Of a DNA stretch of 64,000 nucleotides, positions 36,137-46,386 are shown piece by piece. The notes beneath the pieces were generated by a model that made no database searches, was not told the DNA's origin, and saw only the letters and a program-made list of their open reading frames with translations. The position numbers and the translations under genes were made by a program. How positions within the stretch are numbered: the stretch's first letter is position 1; the number at the start of each line of letters is the position of its first letter. The DNA is from Promicromonospora sukumoe (GTDB lineage Bacteria > Actinomycetota > Actinomycetes > Actinomycetales > Cellulomonadaceae), in the NCBI RefSeq assembly GCF_014137995.1, contig NZ_JACGWV010000001.1, positions 372,001 to 436,000 of the forward strand, in the 5' to 3' direction.

Positions 36137-36184
36137 ACGTGTCAGACGTACAGGTCCCCCGGGGGACCTGTACGTCTGACACGT
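36137..36184. repeat. Palindrome family B, copy 2
   Basis: A 48-bp perfect palindrome: arm 36137-36160 (ACGTGTCAGACGTACAGGTC, then CCCC) and its exact complement 36161-36184. It lies between convergent DUF2017 and MBL genes, and its last base is the first base of the MBL stop codon. Compared with 29706 the inner CT/AG pairs are replaced by TA/TA in both arms. Confidence 0.9.
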
Positions 36185-37011
36185 CAGAGCTCGTAGACCG
36201 TTCCCGGTTTCGCGATCTCTACCGGGCCCGCGTACGAGCCGCGGGCCTCGGCCAGGGAGTCCTCCGGGTCGTTCCACACCGGCAGGTGCGTGAGCAGCAG
36301 GCGCCGGGCGCCGGCCTCGGTCGCCACCTGACCGGCGCGGTGCCCGGTGAGGTGGATGCCGCGCTCGACGACGTCGTCGCGCCCCTCCAGGAAGGCGGCC
36401 TCGCTGAGCAGCAGGTCGACGTCGCGCGCGAGCTCGACCACGGAGGTGCAGGCGTCGGTGTCACCGGTGTACGCGAGCGTCGTCGTGCCGCCGGACGACG
36501 ACGGGCCCGTGATCCGCACGCCGTACGTCTCGACCGGGTGGAACACCCGGTGCGGCTCGATGGTCAGCGGACCGACCTCGATCCGCTTGTGGTCGGCCCA
36601 GGACCGGAAGTCGAAGTCGTTCTCCATGGACTCGCCGTCGCTCAGCCCGTACGACACGGCGACGTGCCGCTCGGCGGTGGACGGCCCGTAGACCGGCAGG
36701 GGCTGGTGCCGGCGCCCGGCGCGCAGCGACCCGTGTTCGGGGTGGTAGCGCAGGTAGACGTACAGCCCCGCCAGGTCGGCGCAGTGGTCAGGGTGCAGGT
36801 GCGAGATCGACACGGCGTCGAGCGCGTGGGGGTCGACGTGCTGCTGCAGCGCCCCGAAGGCTCCGTTGCCCAGGTCGAGCAGCACGTTCCAGTCGCGCTC
36901 CTCGTGGCCCGACGCCGCGGACTCGGCGGCGGTCACCTGCACCAGGTACGACGACGCGGGCGTGGCGGGGCCGGGGAACGAGCCGGCGACCCCCAGGGGG
37001 ATGAGGCGCAT
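36184..37011 (-). CDS. MBL-fold metal-dependent hydrolase
   Basis: A 275-residue metallo-beta-lactamase-fold protein. The zinc signature is SHLHPDHCADL; further ligands fall in AYTGDTDAC and LLLTHLPV. It resembles the actinobacterial RNase Z-like/cyclic-nucleotide phosphodiesterase group often found beside murI. Its ATG (37011-37009) overlaps the murI stop, so the two form a unit. Substrate is unproven; 3',5'-cyclic nucleotide hydrolysis is the main suggestion from related proteins. Confidence 0.85.
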   Translation of the reverse strand: MRLIPLGVAGSFPGPATPASSYLVQVTAAESAASGHEERDWNVLLDLGNGAFGALQQHVDPHALDAVSISHLHPDHCADLAGLYVYLRYHPEHGSLRAGRRHQPLPVYGPSTAERHVAVSYGLSDGESMENDFDFRSWADHKRIEVGPLTIEPHRVFHPVETYGVRITGPSSSGGTTTLAYTGDTDACTSVVELARDVDLLLSEAAFLEGRDDVVERGIHLTGHRAGQVATEAGARRLLLTHLPVWNDPEDSLAEARGSYAGPVEIAKPGTVYEL

Positions 37012-37814
37012 CAGACGGCCTCCACGAGGGAGACCTCGGGGCCGAGGAACCGGCTGGCGAGCTGCCCGAACGGCGCCGGGTCGCCGGTGGTCAGGAACTT
37101 GTGCACCGGGGCGCCGGAGTCGGGGGAGCGCTCCAGGTCGTGCGCCACGAGGGTGCGGTACACGTCCTTGGCGGTCTCGTCGGCGCTGGAGACCAGCGTG
37201 ACCTCCTCGCCCATGACGTACGAGATGGCGCCCGCGAGCAGCGGGTAGTGCGTGCAGCCCAGCACGAGGGTGTCGACGCCGGCCGCCTTGACCGGGTCGA
37301 GGTACTCGTGCGCGAACTTCTGCACCTCCGGGCCCGACGTGCGGCCCTCCTCGACGAAGCGCACGAACTCGGGGCACGCCTGGCTCGTGATCGTCAGCCC
37401 GGGCGTCACGTGGAACGCGTCGTCGTACGCGCGCGACCGCACCGTGGTGCGCGTGCCGATGACGCCGATCCGGCCCGTGCGGGTGGCGGTCACCGCGGCC
37501 CGGGCCGCGGGCAGGATCACCTCGACCACGGGGATGCCGTGCCGCTGCTCGTACCGCTCGCGCGCGTCGCGCATCATGGCCGACGACGCCGTGTTGCACG
37601 CGATCACCAGCATCTTCACGCCGTCCGCCACGAGGCGGTCCATGGCGTCCAGGGCCATGGCCCGGACCGCCGCGATCGGCTTGGGGCCGTAGGGGCTGTT
37701 CGCGGTGTCGCCGAGGTACCGGACCTGCTCGTTGGGGAGCTGGTCCAGGATGGCGCGCGCGACCGTGAGGCCGCCGAGGCCGGAGTCGAAGATCCCGATG
37801 GGCGCGTCGTTCAC
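37011..37814 (-). CDS. murI: Glutamate racemase
   Basis: A 267-residue enzyme supplying D-glutamate for peptidoglycan. The two catalytic cysteines lie in [10 protein letters not shown] and LGCTHYPLL; the start [17 protein letters not shown] and [11 protein letters not shown] are diagnostic. It is first in a two-gene unit with the MBL hydrolase and divergent from rph over about 200 bp, in which no further gene is seen. Confidence 0.96.
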   Translation of the reverse strand: MNDAPIGIFDSGLGGLTVARAILDQLPNEQVRYLGDTANSPYGPKPIAAVRAMALDAMDRLVADGVKMLVIACNTASSAMMRDARERYEQRHGIPVVEVILPAARAAVTATRTGRIGVIGTRTTVRSRAYDDAFHVTPGLTITSQACPEFVRFVEEGRTSGPEVQKFAHEYLDPVKAAGVDTLVLGCTHYPLLAGAISYVMGEEVTLVSSADETAKDVYRTLVAHDLERSPDSGAPVHKFLTTGDPAPFGQLASRFLGPEVSLVEAV

Positions 37815-38018
37815 GGGGTGAAGCCTAGCGACGACATCGTGTCGGAACCGTTACCAGCGCCACGCGCTGTGCGTGACGCGTGACACGTTCCGCCAGGTCA
37901 GCGGCGTGCTTTCCGGAGCGCGAAAAGACGGCCGGCCGGGACGGGCCCCACGGGCGGCGGGCCCGGGCCGTCGTCGGGCCGCCGTCGGGCGCGGAGACGT
38001 ACGGCCTAGGCTGGGCGC

Positions 38019-38771
38019 ATGACCTCCAGCACCGACCAGATCGTGCGCGCCGACGGGCGCGCCACCGACCAGCTCCGCCCCGTGAAGATCACCCGGGGAT
38101 GGCTCGACGAGGCCGAGGGTTCGGTGCTCGTGGAGTTCGGGCGCACGCGCGTGCTGTGCGTCGCGTCGTTCACCGAGGGCGTGCCGCGCTGGCGCAAGGG
38201 CTCGGGCGAGGGCTGGGTCACCGCCGAGTACGCGATGCTGCCGCGCGCCACCAACGAGCGCAGCCAGCGGGAGTCCGTGAAGGGCAAGATCGGCGGCCGC
38301 ACCCACGAGATCTCGCGCCTGATCGGTCGCTCGCTGCGCGCCGTCGTCGACATGAGCGCGCTCGGCGAGAACTCCATCGTGCTGGACTGCGACGTGCTCC
38401 AGGCCGACGGCGGCACCCGGACCGCCGCGATCACCGGCGCCTACGTGGCCCTCGCCGACGCCATCGCGTGGGGCCGCCGCCACGGGCACATCAAGGGCGG
38501 CAAGCAGGTGCTCGCCGACTCGGTCGCCGCCGTCTCGGTCGGCATCATCGACGGCACCCCGATGCTCGACCTGCCCTACGTCGAGGACGTGCGCGCCGAG
38601 ACCGACATGAACGTGGTGGTCACGGGCGGCGGCAAGTTCATCGAGGTGCAGGGCACCGCGGAGCACGCGCCGTTCGACCGCGCCGAGCTCGACGCCCTGC
38701 TCGACCTCGCGGTGGGCGGTACGGCCGAGCTCACCAAGATCCAGCAGGAAGCGCTCGCGCAGGAGCTCTGA
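38019..38771 (+). CDS. rph: Ribonuclease PH
   Basis: A 250-residue phosphorolytic 3' exoribonuclease that trims tRNA 3' ends. Conserved segments: [43 protein letters not shown] (phosphate-binding Arg), [19 protein letters not shown] and [16 protein letters not shown] 38019 lies 6 nt after TAGGCT. rdgB follows after 41 nt. Confidence 0.97.
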   Translation: MTSSTDQIVRADGRATDQLRPVKITRGWLDEAEGSVLVEFGRTRVLCVASFTEGVPRWRKGSGEGWVTAEYAMLPRATNERSQRESVKGKIGGRTHEISRLIGRSLRAVVDMSALGENSIVLDCDVLQADGGTRTAAITGAYVALADAIAWGRRHGHIKGGKQVLADSVAAVSVGIIDGTPMLDLPYVEDVRAETDMNVVVTGGGKFIEVQGTAEHAPFDRAELDALLDLAVGGTAELTKIQQEALAQEL

Positions 38772-38812
38772 GCGGGCGCGGCGCGACGGGCGGCGGCTGG
38801 CATGATCGGGGC

Positions 38813-39484
38813 ATGACGTCCCTGACCGTGCCGCCCGCCGCCCGAATCGTCCTCGCCACGCACAACGCCAAGAAGGTCCCGGAGCTGCGCGCGATCCTCA
38901 CCGAGGCGGGTCTGGACCTGCCCGACGGCGGCCTGGTCACCTCGGGCGAGGTCGGCGCCCCGGAGCCGGTCGAGGACGGCGTCACGTTCGCCGAGAACGC
39001 GCTCATCAAGGCCCGCGCGGTGTGCGCCGCGACCGGCCTGCCCGCCGTCGCCGACGACTCGGGCCTGGCCGTGGACGTCCTGGGTGGCGCCCCCGGCATC
39101 TTCTCGGCCCGCTGGGCCGGCAAGCACGGCGACGACCTCGCCAACCTGGAGCTGCTGCTCGGCCAGCTCGGGGACGTGCGCCCCGAGCACCGGCAGGCCG
39201 GGTTCGTGTGCGCCGCCGCGCTGGTCACGCCCGACGGGCGCGAGGAGGTGCGGCTCGGTGAGATGCGGGGCGTGCTCGCCGCCGCGCCGCGCGGCATCAA
39301 CGGGTTCGGCTACGACCCGATCCTGGTCCCGGACGAGGACCCGCTGTTCGTGGACGTCGTGTCCGACGAGACACCCCGCCGCACCGCCGCGGAGCTGTCC
39401 GCGGACGAGAAGAACGCGATCTCCCACCGGGGCAAGGCGTTCCGCGCGCTGGCCCCGCTGGTGGTCGAGCTGCTCCGGGGCTGA
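38813..39484 (+). CDS. rdgB: XTP/dITP diphosphatase
   Basis: A 223-residue house-cleaning nucleotidase (RdgB/HAM1) that removes noncanonical purine triphosphates. Motifs: LATHNAKKVPELRAIL, VADDSGLAVDVLGGAPGIFS, GFGYDPIL and ISHRGKAFRAL. It follows rph in the same direction, a standard pairing. CATGAT (38801-38806) 6 nt before the ATG could give it a leaderless transcript of its own. Confidence 0.96.
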   Translation: MTSLTVPPAARIVLATHNAKKVPELRAILTEAGLDLPDGGLVTSGEVGAPEPVEDGVTFAENALIKARAVCAATGLPAVADDSGLAVDVLGGAPGIFSARWAGKHGDDLANLELLLGQLGDVRPEHRQAGFVCAAALVTPDGREEVRLGEMRGVLAAAPRGINGFGYDPILVPDEDPLFVDVVSDETPRRTAAELSADEKNAISHRGKAFRALAPLVVELLRG

Positions 39485-39507
39485 GCCGCGCTCGCTCGCG
39501 CGCGGCG

Positions 39508-39558
39508 ACCATGCATCTGCTGCCAGAACTGGACTCGGTCTGGCAGCAGGTGCATGGT
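39508..39558. repeat. Convergent-gene inverted repeat (E)
   Basis: ACCATGCATCTGCTGCCAGA (39508-39527) pairs with 39539-39558 with one G-U position and an 11-nt loop. It separates convergent rdgB (ends 39484) and DUF3054 (ends 39580) and is a likely two-way terminator. Confidence 0.8.
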
Positions 39559-39579
39559 CTCGGTCGGACCAGGCGCGCG

Positions 39580-39963
39580 TCAGCTCTCGGCGGCGCGGGC
39601 CTGGCCGCGGCGGATGCCCGTCACCAGGCCGCGCCAGCCGAGCATCGTGATCGCCAGGAAGATGGCGGTGACCAGCGCGAACGACCACGCCAGCCCGCCG
39701 CCCGAGAGGCCGCGCAGCGCCAGGCCGCCGAGCACGGTGACGGCCCAGATGGTCACGCCGGTGGGCCAGACACGCGACGGGTCGCGCCACGCGCGGGCCA
39801 CGGCCCAGCCGATCGCGGCGGCCAGGGCGAACGGCCACACCACGCGGCCCAGGGCGGCGACGAGCGACCCGTCGTGCGACGTGATGCCGACGACCGTGAA
39901 GACGAGGACGGCGACGGCGTCGGCCACGGCCGCGGGCCAGACCGGGGTTCGAGAAGTGCTCAC
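39580..39963 (-). CDS. DUF3054 membrane protein
   Basis: A 127-residue protein with four predicted helices (about 10-28, 35-55, 68-85, 92-110), with ITSHDGSL and WRDPSRVWPTGVTIW between, as in DUF3054 proteins of actinobacteria and haloarchaea. Function is unknown. GTG 39963 lies 6 nt after TAGGAT on the minus strand, so the start is probably leaderless. It stands alone. Confidence 0.85.
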   Translation of the reverse strand: MSTSRTPVWPAAVADAVAVLVFTVVGITSHDGSLVAALGRVVWPFALAAAIGWAVARAWRDPSRVWPTGVTIWAVTVLGGLALRGLSGGGLAWSFALVTAIFLAITMLGWRGLVTGIRRGQARAAES

Positions 39964-40021
39964 CAGCGCATCCTAGGCGCCCGCTGCCCGCGGACCCGGC
40001 GGCCCGTGGGTCGGCCGGTTG

Positions 40022-41281
40022 CTAGGCGGGCAGGTTACGCAGGAGGTCCACGTAGCCGCCGAGCGCGGCCCGCACCTCGCCGGGCTCCAGCCCGAACCGC
40101 TCCAGCGTGTACCGGTGCGGCGGCAGGTGCCGTGGTGCGTCCAGCGCGGCGGCCAGGTTGGCGTCGTCGTCGGCGCCCCAGCGCGCGCCGAGGCGGTCGA
40201 ACAGCTCGGGCAGCACGACGCCGGGGTCCCCGGTGAGGCGGTCGTACGACAGGTCGAGCACGACGTCGGGGCCCAGCGCGGCGCGCTGCTCCAGCGCGCG
40301 GGACACGCCGCGGGACATGATCGCCAGCCACTCCGGGCCGATCCGGGCCAGGTCGACGGCGTCGGGCCGCCGGTGGATCCGCTGGGCCGACTCGGCCAGG
40401 GAACACAGGGAGGCCAACGCGGTCTCGGGGGCGCGGTGCGTCCAGACGAAACGGGCGTCCGGGAACACGTCACGGATCGCGGCCAGGTGGAAGAGGTTCG
40501 CCGGGTGCTTGAGCACCCACCGCCGCTCGGGGCGGCCGTACGACAGAAGCTGCAGGGTGTCGCGCAGGAACCGGTAGTCGGGCCGCGCGTCGAACGTCGC
40601 GAGCCGGTCGAGGTAGTCCGGCATCGGCACACCGGCGGCGTGCATCTCCGAGTGGGCCCGGATGAACGTGTCCTCCTCCTCGGACGCCGCGTCCATCGGG
40701 TGGATCGTGCCCCACGTGTCGCTCAGCCGCGACGTCATCGCGAACTTGCGCCGGGTGCGCCGGACCAGCGCGGCTTCGGTGGCGTCGTCGACGGCGAGGC
40801 CGGGGAAGGTCATCTCCCAGAGCCGGGGGCCGCGGTGGGCGGGCGACCTGGACAGCACGTTGTACGCGAGCGTCGTGCCCGTGCGCGGCATGCCCACCAC
40901 GAACACCGGCGCCGTCACCGGCTGCCCGGCGACCTCCGGGTGCCGCGCGCGCAGGTCGCCCACGACCACGCGGTTGCGGACCCGCAGGCGCACCAGCTCC
41001 TGGCCCGCCGCCCAGCCGAGCGGGCTCAGGCCGGGAAAGCCGGCGAACGCGTGCAGGGCCAGCCGCAGGTGGTCGAGGTCCGCGGCGTTCTCGGTGCTCA
41101 GCGGCGCTCGACCGCGCGAGGCCTGCGCGACCATCCGGTCGAACACGGCGTCCGGGTCCCGGCGCGTGCGCGTCGCGGGAGCCAGCAGCAGGTTGGTCAG
41201 GCGCAGCGCCGGCCGGACGCCGGACGAGGTCGAGGGCACGGTGCTCCAGGGGTCGTGGTGCAGGCCGGGGGTCCGGCACAT
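40022..41281 (-). CDS. Sulfotransferase-family protein
   Basis: A 419-residue protein of the bacterial sulfotransferase_3 type. The 5'-phosphosulfate loop is VGMPRTGTTLAYNVL (about 125-140), the 3'-phosphate site is likely WVLKHPANLFHLAAI, and DARFVWTHRAPETALASLCSL follows. Such enzymes move sulfate from PAPS to small molecules or lipids; the acceptor is unknown. The assigned ATG has no clear ribosome site; a GTG about 14 codons in is possible. It stands alone, divergent from the ABC-F gene. Confidence 0.82.
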   Translation of the reverse strand: MCRTPGLHHDPWSTVPSTSSGVRPALRLTNLLLAPATRTRRDPDAVFDRMVAQASRGRAPLSTENAADLDHLRLALHAFAGFPGLSPLGWAAGQELVRLRVRNRVVVGDLRARHPEVAGQPVTAPVFVVGMPRTGTTLAYNVLSRSPAHRGPRLWEMTFPGLAVDDATEAALVRRTRRKFAMTSRLSDTWGTIHPMDAASEEEDTFIRAHSEMHAAGVPMPDYLDRLATFDARPDYRFLRDTLQLLSYGRPERRWVLKHPANLFHLAAIRDVFPDARFVWTHRAPETALASLCSLAESAQRIHRRPDAVDLARIGPEWLAIMSRGVSRALEQRAALGPDVVLDLSYDRLTGDPGVVLPELFDRLGARWGADDDANLAAALDAPRHLPPHRYTLERFGLEPGEVRAALGGYVDLLRNLPA

Positions 41282-41370
41282 CCTCGCGCGGGCGGCTCCC
41301 GGGCATCAAGCAGACGTGCGGCGGTGCCCGCCGGCTTCGGCGTCGGCAGCGGCCCCCGTAGGCTTGTCGG

Positions 41371-43050
<1,680 letters not shown>

Positions 43051-43056
43051 CTCCCG

Positions 43057-43086
43057 TTGCAGCGCTGGGCGACGGCGGCCTATCCT
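43057..43086 (+). promoter_or_regulatory. Orphan sigma70-type promoter
   Basis: TTGCAG (43057-43062), an 18-bp spacer and TATCCT (43081-43086) form one of the best promoter pairs in the window. It points into a region with no convincing forward gene, only a hairpin and then the opposing gene. Confidence 0.6.
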
Positions 43087-43092
43087 GATACC

Positions 43093-43160
43093 AGCCCGCC
43101 GCGCTAAGCGGAGGGAAGTGAGCCCGAGAGCCAGCCGGACGGCTGTGCGCTCGGGCTTCG
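43093..43160 (+). ncRNA. Candidate small RNA ending in a hairpin
   Basis: The transcript predicted from TATCCT would start near 43093. It runs into AGCCCGAG (43121-43128) pairing with CTCGGGCT (43150-43157), with an inner AGCC/GGCT helix, then GGGCTTCGCGC. It is about 65 nt long and lies 3' of ABC-F, just before the convergent gene ending at 43167. The hairpin may simply be the shared terminator; the promoter is what makes an RNA plausible. Confidence 0.35.
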
Positions 43161-43166
43161 CGCATC

Positions 43167-43706
43167 TCAGACGTCGACCACCTTCGTCACCATCTCCTCG
43201 CATCGCGGCCGCCACTCGCCGCCGCGGGCCCACGCCCAGGCGATGGCGTCAGGCAGCGCCAGCAGAGGCTCGCTCGCGGCGCGGTCGTGGCGGTAGTGCA
43301 GGGCGTCCTCGGAGCGGTGGGCCTTCGTCACGGCGATCAGAACCCTACGGTCCACCTGGACCATGCTGTCGTCGTGCTCAAGGCAGATGGTGGTCCGCGC
43401 GTCCCGGATCGCCCCGGTGACGAGTTCCTGAAGGCAGGCCCTGCGCCGCTCGGCCTCCTTGCGCCGCGGACGGTCGGCGTCGACGGCACGGAAGATCGTC
43501 GCCTCGACCGGGAGACGCGAGATGGCCGCGAGGATCTTTCGCCTGCGCGAGTCGCTCTCACGGTGCATGTGCAGCCGCGCCTGGCCCGGCATGGTCAGCG
43601 ATCTGATCTCGGCCCGTGCCGTCCTGAGATCAGCGCTGCCGAGCGCGACGGCGACGAGAAGGTAGTCACGAGCCTTGGTCTCGTCGACGAACACGTGCCC
43701 GCTCAA
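43167..43706 (-). CDS. Hypothetical protein, DUF3800-like
   Basis: A 179-residue protein. It opens SGHVFVDETKARDYLLVAVAL, with an acidic pair at a strand end as in DUF3800/RNase H-like proteins. Then come PGQARLHMHRESDSRRRKILAAI, a central EHDDSMVQVDRR, and the end LLALPDAIAWAWARGGEWR. Start is TTG 43706 because AAGGAG lies about 8 nt upstream; the open frame continues to 43781 but crosses a promoter-like palindrome. Function is unknown and the DUF3800 link is tentative. Confidence 0.6.
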   Translation of the reverse strand: MSGHVFVDETKARDYLLVAVALGSADLRTARAEIRSLTMPGQARLHMHRESDSRRRKILAAISRLPVEATIFRAVDADRPRRKEAERRRACLQELVTGAIRDARTTICLEHDDSMVQVDRRVLIAVTKAHRSEDALHYRHDRAASEPLLALPDAIAWAWARGGEWRPRCEEMVTKVVDV

Positions 43707-43740
43707 TCGAGCCTCTCCTTGATGGGTCTGGTGGCGGGCT

Positions 43741-43756
43741 GTTGCGTATACGCAAC
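43741..43756. promoter_or_regulatory. 16-bp perfect palindrome upstream of the DUF3800-like gene
   Basis: GTTGCGTATACGCAAC is fully symmetric and lies 35 bp before the proposed TTG start. Its centre, GTATAC, could be part of a -10. It is a likely repressor site. Confidence 0.5.
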
Positions 43757-43879
43757 GGGAACCGACATCTTCGGGTATCAAGGATCAGGCTAGGTGCACT
43801 CCTGATGGCGCGCTCGTCCAGACAAGCGCGCCATGCGTGGGAAGTGCGATCCAGGGCCGGCGCAGCGCGCCGGCGCTGC

Positions 43880-44449
43880 TCAGGGCAGCCGGCCCACGTG
43901 GGCCATCGCCTGCTTGATCAGCATGCCCTGGCCGTTCATCATCTCGGCCTGGACGTCGTCGGCGCACGCCTCCTCGGGCGTGAGCCAGGCGAGGTCGAGC
44001 GCGTTCTGCTGCGGGCGGCAGTCGCCCGTCACGGGCACCACGTAGGCGAGCGAGACCGCGTGCTGGCGCGGGTCGTGGAACGCGGTGATCCCCGGCGTCG
44101 GGAAGTACTCGGCGACGGTGAACGGCTGCGGCGACGGCGGCACCTGCGGCAGCGCGACGGGGCCGAGGTCCTTCTCGATGTGTCGCAGCAGCGCGTCCCG
44201 CAGCCGCTCGTGGTACATCACGCGACCCGAGACCAGGGCCCTCGTCATCGCGCCCTGCGGGTTCACGCGCAGCAGCAGCCCGACGGCGACCACGTCACCT
44301 GAGTCGTCGACCCGGACCGGCACGGCGTCCACGTACACGAGGGGGAGCTGCGCGCGTACCACGGCGAGGTCCTCGTCGGTCATCCACCCCGAGACAGGGG
44401 CGGGCTCGCGGTAGAAATCGTCGGCAGGGTAGTCGGCAGTGTCCGTCAC
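43880..44449 (-). CDS. DUF4916/Nudix-family hydrolase
   Basis: A 189-residue protein. It begins TDTADYPADDFYREPAPVSGWMTDEDLAVV and contains LPLVYVDAVPVRVDDSGDVVAVGLLLRV and LRDALLRHIEKDLGP, matching actinobacterial Nudix-related DUF4916 proteins. The Nudix box itself is degenerate, so hydrolase activity is uncertain. GTG 44449 is 7 nt after TAGAAC on the minus strand, preferred over the ATG at 44521. It is divergent from thioredoxin. Confidence 0.75.
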   Translation of the reverse strand: MTDTADYPADDFYREPAPVSGWMTDEDLAVVRAQLPLVYVDAVPVRVDDSGDVVAVGLLLRVNPQGAMTRALVSGRVMYHERLRDALLRHIEKDLGPVALPQVPPSPQPFTVAEYFPTPGITAFHDPRQHAVSLAYVVPVTGDCRPQQNALDLAWLTPEEACADDVQAEMMNGQGMLIKQAMAHVGRLP

Positions 44450-44604
44450 GGGGTCCGTTCTACCAGTTCGGGCGTTGCGGTGCCTGACCCGCCCCGCCCG
44501 ATCGGTACCCGAATGTGACACGGATCGCCCGACCGCCGCTCCTGGAATAGCAGAGGGTGGGGCTGTGCTTCACCAGGTAGACGCCCAACGAAAGGAAGCG
44601 TGAC

Positions 44605-44970
44605 ATGGCAACTGTCGACATCACCGACGCCACGTTCGAGAAGACCGTCAGCGACAACGGGATCGTCCTCGTGGACTTCTGGGCCACCTGGTGCCCGCCG
44701 TGCAAGATGTTCGGACCTGTCTTCGAGGCATCCTCGGACAAGAACGACGACATCGTGCACGCGAAGATCGACACCGACGCCAACCCCGGCATCTCGGCCG
44801 CCGCTCAGGTGACCTCCATCCCGACGCTGATGGCGTTCCGCGACGGTGTGCTCGTCTTCCGCCAGGCCGGCGCCCTGCCCGCCAAGGGCCTCGCCGAGGT
44901 CGTCGAGGCCGTCCGTGGCCTCGACATGGACGTGGTCCGCAAGGACATCGCCGCGCAGCAGCAGAACTGA
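44605..44970 (+). CDS. trxA: Thioredoxin
   Basis: A 121-residue cytoplasmic thioredoxin. The redox site is WCPPC (Cys30, Cys33) rather than the usual WCGPC; the cis-Pro is in TSIPTLM. It starts VDITDATFEKTVSDNGIVLVDFWA. AAGGAAG precedes the ATG. The C-terminal 15 residues (MDVVRKDIAAQQQN) extend past the fold. The Pro in the active site should alter redox potential. A thioredoxin-dependent peroxidase gene lies at 47715. Confidence 0.93.
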   Translation: MATVDITDATFEKTVSDNGIVLVDFWATWCPPCKMFGPVFEASSDKNDDIVHAKIDTDANPGISAAAQVTSIPTLMAFRDGVLVFRQAGALPAKGLAEVVEAVRGLDMDVVRKDIAAQQQN

Positions 44971-44976
44971 CGCGAC

Positions 44977-44998
44977 GGGCGGGCCCGAGGGCCCGCCC
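44977..44998. terminator. Bidirectional GC hairpin
   Basis: GGGCGGGCCC (44977-44986) pairs with 44989-44998 around GA. It lies between the convergent thioredoxin and DsbA-like genes. Confidence 0.75.
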
Positions 44999-45011
44999 GC
45001 GGCCGTGACGC

Positions 45012-45788
45012 CTACTGGCCCAGCGACCCCTCGACGGCCGCGACCAGGTCGGCGGGACTCTGGGTCTCCAGCTTCTCGCCGTCCAGGAAGAACGTGGGCG
45101 TGCCGCTGACCCCGAGCGCCCGGCCCTCGTCGAAGTCGCGCTGGACGCGCTCGGCGGTCGCCGGGTCGGCCACTGCGGCGTCGAACTGCTCCAGGTCGAG
45201 GCCGAGGTCCCGCGCGAAGCCGCGGAAGACCTCGGCCTGCGAGTCCTGGACCTCGCCCCACTCGGCCTGCGTCTCGTACATGCGCTGGTACATGGGCTCC
45301 AGGGCGTCCTGCCCGGCCGCCGCCTCGACCGCGACGGCGGCGTGGACCGAGTTGGCGTGCGCGGGGATCGGGAAGTAGCGGATCACGACGGTGAGCTCCT
45401 CGCCGTACTGCTCCTTGAGCTGTTCGACCGTGGGGTAGTAGGCGCGGCAGACCTCGCACTCGAAGTCCAGGAACTCGACGAGCACGGCCTGCTCGTCGGC
45501 GGCCTGGTTCAGGACGTGGCTGTCCTCGCGCACGACCTGGGCGTCCCCGGTCGGTGCGTCGGGGCGGGACGTCAGGATGAACACGACGAGCAGGACGACC
45601 AGGCCGAGCACCCCGGCCAGGAGCACGATCTGCAGCAGCCGCCGCGGCGTCAGACGCCCGGCGGCTGTCGTGCGCCGGGGAGCCGGGCCTCCGGATCCCG
45701 ACCTCGCGGAGGCGGATCGGTTGGTCGTGGGTCGCTGGTCGGAAGTTCGCCGGGTCGAGGGACGTGGGCCGGCGGGTCGCTGGGTCAT
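45012..45788 (-). CDS. DsbA-family membrane-anchored thiol oxidoreductase
   Basis: A 258-residue protein. A Ser/Arg/Pro-rich cytoplasmic tail (1-48) precedes one membrane helix (about 50-72). The extracytoplasmic DsbA/thioredoxin-4 domain carries active site CEVC in EFLDFECEVCRAYYP, then IRYFPIPAHANSVHAA and cis-Pro GVSGTPTFFLDGE. It forms or repairs disulfides in exported proteins. GGAGGAA lies 5 nt before the ATG. It may be co-transcribed with the upstream small gene. Confidence 0.9.
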   Translation of the reverse strand: MTQRPAGPRPSTRRTSDQRPTTNRSASARSGSGGPAPRRTTAAGRLTPRRLLQIVLLAGVLGLVVLLVVFILTSRPDAPTGDAQVVREDSHVLNQAADEQAVLVEFLDFECEVCRAYYPTVEQLKEQYGEELTVVIRYFPIPAHANSVHAAVAVEAAAGQDALEPMYQRMYETQAEWGEVQDSQAEVFRGFARDLGLDLEQFDAAVADPATAERVQRDFDEGRALGVSGTPTFFLDGEKLETQSPADLVAAVEGSLGQ

Positions 45789-45916
45789 GGGATTCCTCCA
45801 CGGGTTCGGGCATGCCGGTGGCGCGGGGCGCCCCGGCATCAGGGCGGGTGGGCGCGCGGCCGGTGGCCGCGCGGTGGTTCGCACGGCGGACGACGGCGTC
45901 CGCCCGGCGAGCCTGC

Positions 45917-46324
45917 CTACGTGCGGCTGATGCCCCAGAGCACCGGGTCGTGCCCGAGCGCCCGCGCCAGGGTGTGCGCCTGCGCCACGTGGGCCCCCGC
46001 GAGGAGCAGGGGCGGCAGGACGACGCGGTACGCCGCCGGCGCGCACACGGCCGGCTCGGACCCGGTGACGAGCGGTGCGCGCAGGCTCAGCAGGCCGGGC
46101 ATGTCCGTGCCGTGCTGCCCGCCGTGCGCGGGGCAGTCGTCGGAGGCCGCGGCCACGCCCTTGCCGGAGGGCTGGTCGGCATGGTGCTGGACCGTCACGA
46201 CGTGCGGCTCCGGCGCCGCGGTGCCCGGGGTGGCGAGGCCCAGCAGCCCGGCCAGCGCGAGCAGCACGACGAGCGCGTACCGCGAGGCGGTCGCGCGCGC
46301 TCCGGGCCGGGTCGAGAGGGTCAT
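45917..46324 (-). CDS. Hypothetical secreted protein
   Basis: A 135-residue protein with a signal-like start (RYALVVLLALAGLLGLATPGTAAPE). A His-rich middle follows (VTVQHHADQPS, CPAHGGQHGTDM) and then a second hydrophobic stretch (YRVVLPPLLLAGAHVAQAHTLA). The His and Cys residues could bind metal. No family is recognised. It lies 125 bp upstream of the DsbA-like gene in the same direction, so an extracytoplasmic redox or metal role is possible but speculative. Confidence 0.55.
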   Translation of the reverse strand: MTLSTRPGARATASRYALVVLLALAGLLGLATPGTAAPEPHVVTVQHHADQPSGKGVAAASDDCPAHGGQHGTDMPGLLSLRAPLVTGSEPAVCAPAAYRVVLPPLLLAGAHVAQAHTLARALGHDPVLWGISRT

Positions 46325-46386
46325 GTCGGGGCGATCGTAGACGAACCGGCCCGATGCCGGGAGGTCGACGTCGACACTGCTCAGGG

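Noticed and set aside
43118..43420. Forward frame with a GTG after GGAGGG, antisense to the DUF3800-like gene
   Set aside because: The product is a string of Arg/Pro/Ser with no fold; the upstream promoter is better explained by a small RNA or attenuator.
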